Source of the DNA: Lachnospiraceae bacterium UBA7109
GTDB lineage: Bacteria > Bacillota > Clostridia > Lachnospirales > Lachnospiraceae
Direction: 5' to 3'
DNA length: 53,193 bases
NCBI GenBank assembly: GCA_002492335.1
Contig: DKYD01000104.1
Coordinates: 27,749-80,941 of the forward strand
Below the pieces are notes generated by a model, which saw only the letters and a list, made by a program, of their open reading frames with translations, was not told the origin of the DNA and did no database searches. Shown here piece by piece: positions 50,970-53,193 of this stretch (position 1 is its first letter; each line of letters begins with the position of its first letter). The position numbers and the translations under genes were made by a program.

Positions 50970-51648
50970 CCTTATAACCTACTCCCCATACCGTCTTAAT
51001 AAAATCAGATTTACCTGTAGGAATACTCATCTTCTCACGGAGATGGCGGATATGTACCATAACTGTATTATTGCTGTTTTTGTAGTATTTCTCATTCCAT
51101 ACCTGCTCAAACAGCTCTTCTGAACTCATAACCTTTCCCCTGTTTTCACACAGCAGCCACAAGATTTCAAATTCAATCGGCGTTAGTGTCAGCGGAACCT
51201 CATTGTAAACACATTCATGCGAACTCCGGTTGAGAAACAGCCCGCCAAAGTCAATAATATCGCCTTCTTCTTTTGTATTTTCATTATACTGTGTATACCG
51301 CCTGAGCTGTGCCTTTACCCGGGCCATAAGCTCCAGAGGATTAAACGGTTTGGGAATGTAATCATCCGCTCCCAGTGTAAGTCCTGTAATCTTATCGATA
51401 TATTCCGTCTTTGCCGTCAGCATAATCACCGGAAATGTATATTTTTCCCGGATACGCTTCAATATATGAAATCCGTCTACATCAGGAAGCATAATATCCA
51501 AAAGCGCCAGATCGATCTTCGTGTTCTCGATACATGCAAGCGCTTCTTCTCCGGTATAAAATTTAAATACATGATATTGATCATTTTGAAGATACAGCTC
51601 AACGACATCTGCAATTTCCTTCTCATCATCAACAACTAAAATATTCAT
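50959..51648 (-). CDS. VanR-like response regulator
   Basis: 229 residues, OmpR class. ILVVDDEKEIADVVELYL, phospho-Asp51 (LLDIMLPDVDGF), MLTAKTEYIDKITGL, KPFNPLELMARVKAQLRR (ends KPFN and QLRR), then a winged helix ending FIKTVWGVGYKVEE. The pattern is that of VanR. AGAAGGAG precedes the ATG. It heads an operon with VanS-like, YhaO-like and YhaN-like genes (overlaps 11 bp, 122 bp, then a 1-bp gap), an unusual link of envelope sensing with a repair pair. Confidence 0.92.
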   Translation of the reverse strand: MNILVVDDEKEIADVVELYLQNDQYHVFKFYTGEEALACIENTKIDLALLDIMLPDVDGFHILKRIREKYTFPVIMLTAKTEYIDKITGLTLGADDYIPKPFNPLELMARVKAQLRRYTQYNENTKEEGDIIDFGGLFLNRSSHECVYNEVPLTLTPIEFEILWLLCENRGKVMSSEELFEQVWNEKYYKNSNNTVMVHIRHLREKMSIPTGKSDFIKTVWGVGYKVEE

Positions 51649-51674
51649 AGAACTCCTTCTCTTTTCTCCTGCTC

Positions 51675-53066
51675 TTACAATTCACAGTTATTTACAGTTC
51701 TTGGGAAAGGCAGCACATCTCGGATGTTGCCCATTCCTGTAAGATACATAATGCATCTTTCGAATCCCAGGCCAAACCCGGAATGTCTCGTAGAGCCGTA
51801 TTTTCTGAGATCCATATAGAAGCTGTAATCTTCTTCCTTTAATCCCAGTTCCTTCATTCTCGCCGCCAGTTTTTCAAAATTATCCTCTCTCTGGCTTCCG
51901 CCGATAATCTCACCAATTCCCGGAACAAGACAGTCTACTGCCGCAACCGTCTTTCCGTCATCATTTTGTTTCATATAAAACGCTTTTATTTCTTTCGGGT
52001 AATCTGTTACAAATACCGGACGTTTATAAATCTGCTCTGTCAGATATCTCTCATGCTCTGTCTGCAAGTCTGTACCCCAGGATACCTTATACTCAAAGTT
52101 ATCATTATTCTTCTCCAGAAGCTCCACTGCCTCTGTATAAGTCACTCTTGCAAATTCAGATGACACTACATTATTCAGTCTGTCAAGAAGTCCCTTGTCC
52201 ACAAAGGAATTAAAAAAGTGCATCTCTTCCGGAGCATTCTCCAGCACATAGTTGATCACATATTTTAACATAGCTTCTGCAAGATCCATATCATCTTCCA
52301 GATCTGCAAATGCCATCTCCGGCTCAATCATCCAGAACTCCGCCGCATGTCTCGTCGTATTGGAATTCTCTGCACGGAAAGTCGGTCCAAACGTATAGAC
52401 GTCTTTAAATGCCTGCGCATAAGTCTCCGCATTCAGCTGTCCGCTTACCGTAAGGCTTGTCTCCTTGCCAAAGAAGTCTTTGGAATAGTCAACTTCCCCA
52501 TCTTCTGTAAGTGGAATATCCGCCGGGTTCATTGTCGTTACACGGAACATTTCCCCCGCACCCTCACAGTCACTTCCTGTGATAATCGGTGTGTGCACAT
52601 ATACAAAGCCTCTCTCCTGAAAGAATTTGTGAAGCGCATATGCCGTCAGAGAACGCACACGGAATACCGCCTGGAAGGTATTAGTCCTCGGACGCAGATG
52701 TGCGATCGTGCGCAGATATTCAAAACTGTGGCGCTTCTTCTGAAGCGGATAATCCGGTGCGGAAGCCCCCTCAACCACAACCTCATCCGCCTGTATCTCA
52801 AATGGTTGCTTTGCCTGCGGCGTTGCAACAAGCATACCTTTTATAATAATTGCCGCGCCTACATTTAACCGGGATATCTCATCAAAATTATCCATCTTGT
52901 CATGGTATACAACCTGAAGCGGTTCAAAAAAAGTACCGTCATTTACAACAATAAAACCAAATGATTTGGAGCCGCGAATACTGCGGACCCACCCTCCAAC
53001 AGTAATTTCTTTATCAAGATAATCCTCTTTGTGTCTGTATAAGTCTTTAATCCTAATCAAATCCAT
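51675..53066 (-). CDS. asnS: Asparaginyl-tRNA synthetase
   Basis: 463 residues, class IIb synthetase. An N-terminal OB-fold anticodon-binding domain (about 17-100, VGGWVRSIRGSK) precedes class II motif 2 (FGPTFRAENSNTTRHAAEFWMIEPE, ends FGPT and IEPE) and motif 3 (GFGLGFERCIMYLTGMGNIRD, ends GFGL and NIRD). The FRAENSNTxRH signature separates AsnS from AspS. AAGGAG before the ATG and an extended -10 promoter upstream suggest a single-gene unit; no T-box leader was seen. Confidence 0.96.
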   Translation of the reverse strand: MDLIRIKDLYRHKEDYLDKEITVGGWVRSIRGSKSFGFIVVNDGTFFEPLQVVYHDKMDNFDEISRLNVGAAIIIKGMLVATPQAKQPFEIQADEVVVEGASAPDYPLQKKRHSFEYLRTIAHLRPRTNTFQAVFRVRSLTAYALHKFFQERGFVYVHTPIITGSDCEGAGEMFRVTTMNPADIPLTEDGEVDYSKDFFGKETSLTVSGQLNAETYAQAFKDVYTFGPTFRAENSNTTRHAAEFWMIEPEMAFADLEDDMDLAEAMLKYVINYVLENAPEEMHFFNSFVDKGLLDRLNNVVSSEFARVTYTEAVELLEKNNDNFEYKVSWGTDLQTEHERYLTEQIYKRPVFVTDYPKEIKAFYMKQNDDGKTVAAVDCLVPGIGEIIGGSQREDNFEKLAARMKELGLKEEDYSFYMDLRKYGSTRHSGFGLGFERCIMYLTGMGNIRDVLPFPRTVNNCEL

Positions 53067-53103
53067 ACCAATAACTCCTTCTTGTCTTTTTCGTCATGTA
53101 GCC

Positions 53104-53109
53104 ATTATA
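53104..53109 (-). promoter_or_regulatory. Promoter of asnS (extended -10)
   Basis: Minus strand TGCTATAAT, hexamer at 53104-53109; -35 (TTTTAA, 17 bp upstream) is weak. Confidence 0.55.
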
Positions 53110-53166
53110 GCATACCCTTTTCTATTTTAAAAGGTGGGATACTGCTACATTTTGCAAAACCATTTA

Positions 53167-53188
53167 AAAAAAGGGGCTGTCGCACTAA
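53167..53188. other. Left half of a probable terminator cut by the window edge
   Basis: An A-tract followed by GGGGCTGTCGCACTAA (53173-53188) has the look of the first arm of a terminator stem; the second arm would lie beyond 53193. Seen only in part. Confidence 0.35.
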
Positions 53189-53193
53189 GTAAT

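Overview
The window is 53 kb of a low-to-mid GC, spore-forming Firmicute chromosome, most likely a gut-type Lachnospiraceae/Clostridia. The grounds are: a SpoIIE without its membrane domain, YabP, YabQ, a CotS-like protein and SpoVG; an archaeal-type ProS; a GlgC/GlgD pair; a long (about 394 aa) PRPP synthetase; and DnaD plus DnaI-type helicase-loading genes. Apart from one IS, one MITE and one AT-rich bacteriocin island, it is ordinary chromosome. I saw no rRNA, tRNA, CRISPR array or phage genes.

Layout. (1) 1-7.6 kb, minus strand: the conserved hup-rqcP-yabP-yabQ-divIC-spoIIE-tilS-hpt-ftsH block (growth, division and sporulation, same order as Bacillus), preceded by a CotS-like coat kinase. 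(2) 7.7-11.6 kb: proS (minus), then an RluA-type pseudouridine synthase and cca (plus). (3) 11.6-22.8 kb: an accessory island. Read in the direction of transcription (right to left) it holds an AgrA/AgrC-like two-component system, a broken transposase, an intact IS110-family element, three very small genes for double-glycine leader peptides, two CPBP membrane proteases, a 41-aa membrane protein, a frameshifted DUF3267 zincin gene, a peptidase-containing ABC exporter (PCAT) and its HlyD-type adaptor. (4) 22.9-31.7 kb: spoVG-glgD-glgC (minus) and murC, dnaD-like, dnaI-like, prs and two small membrane proteins (plus). (5) 31.8-35.2 kb: a three-gene operon of an AMP-forming acyl ligase, an MBL hydrolase and an E2/CAT-fold acyltransferase-like protein that lacks the catalytic His, with a MITE just upstream. 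(6) 35.5-40.9 kb: a BlaI/BlaR1-like pair plus a MacB/FtsX-type ABC transporter. (7) 41-47.2 kb: a CsbB-like glycosyltransferase with a YfhO membrane protein, divergent from an OmpR-type two-component system. (8) 47.2-53.2 kb: a VanRS-like two-component system in one operon with YhaO/YhaN (SbcD/SbcC-like) genes, and asnS.

The most interesting system is the island at 11.6-22.8 kb. Two of the leader peptides have cationic mature parts of 28 and 31 residues, each with a GxxxG motif, as in class IIb two-peptide bacteriocins. The third has a 19-residue cationic mature part (GRIWKSVLKPIYRLFRAFC) without GxxxG and looks like an inducing pheromone. With the LytTR regulator and HPK10-like kinase this makes a full quorum-sensing bacteriocin locus, which I recognise from architecture and not from any named bacteriocin. 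The IS110 element between the regulators and the peptide genes carries a highly folded non-coding end where a bridge RNA is expected, and it may have cut the peptide promoter off from its regulator.
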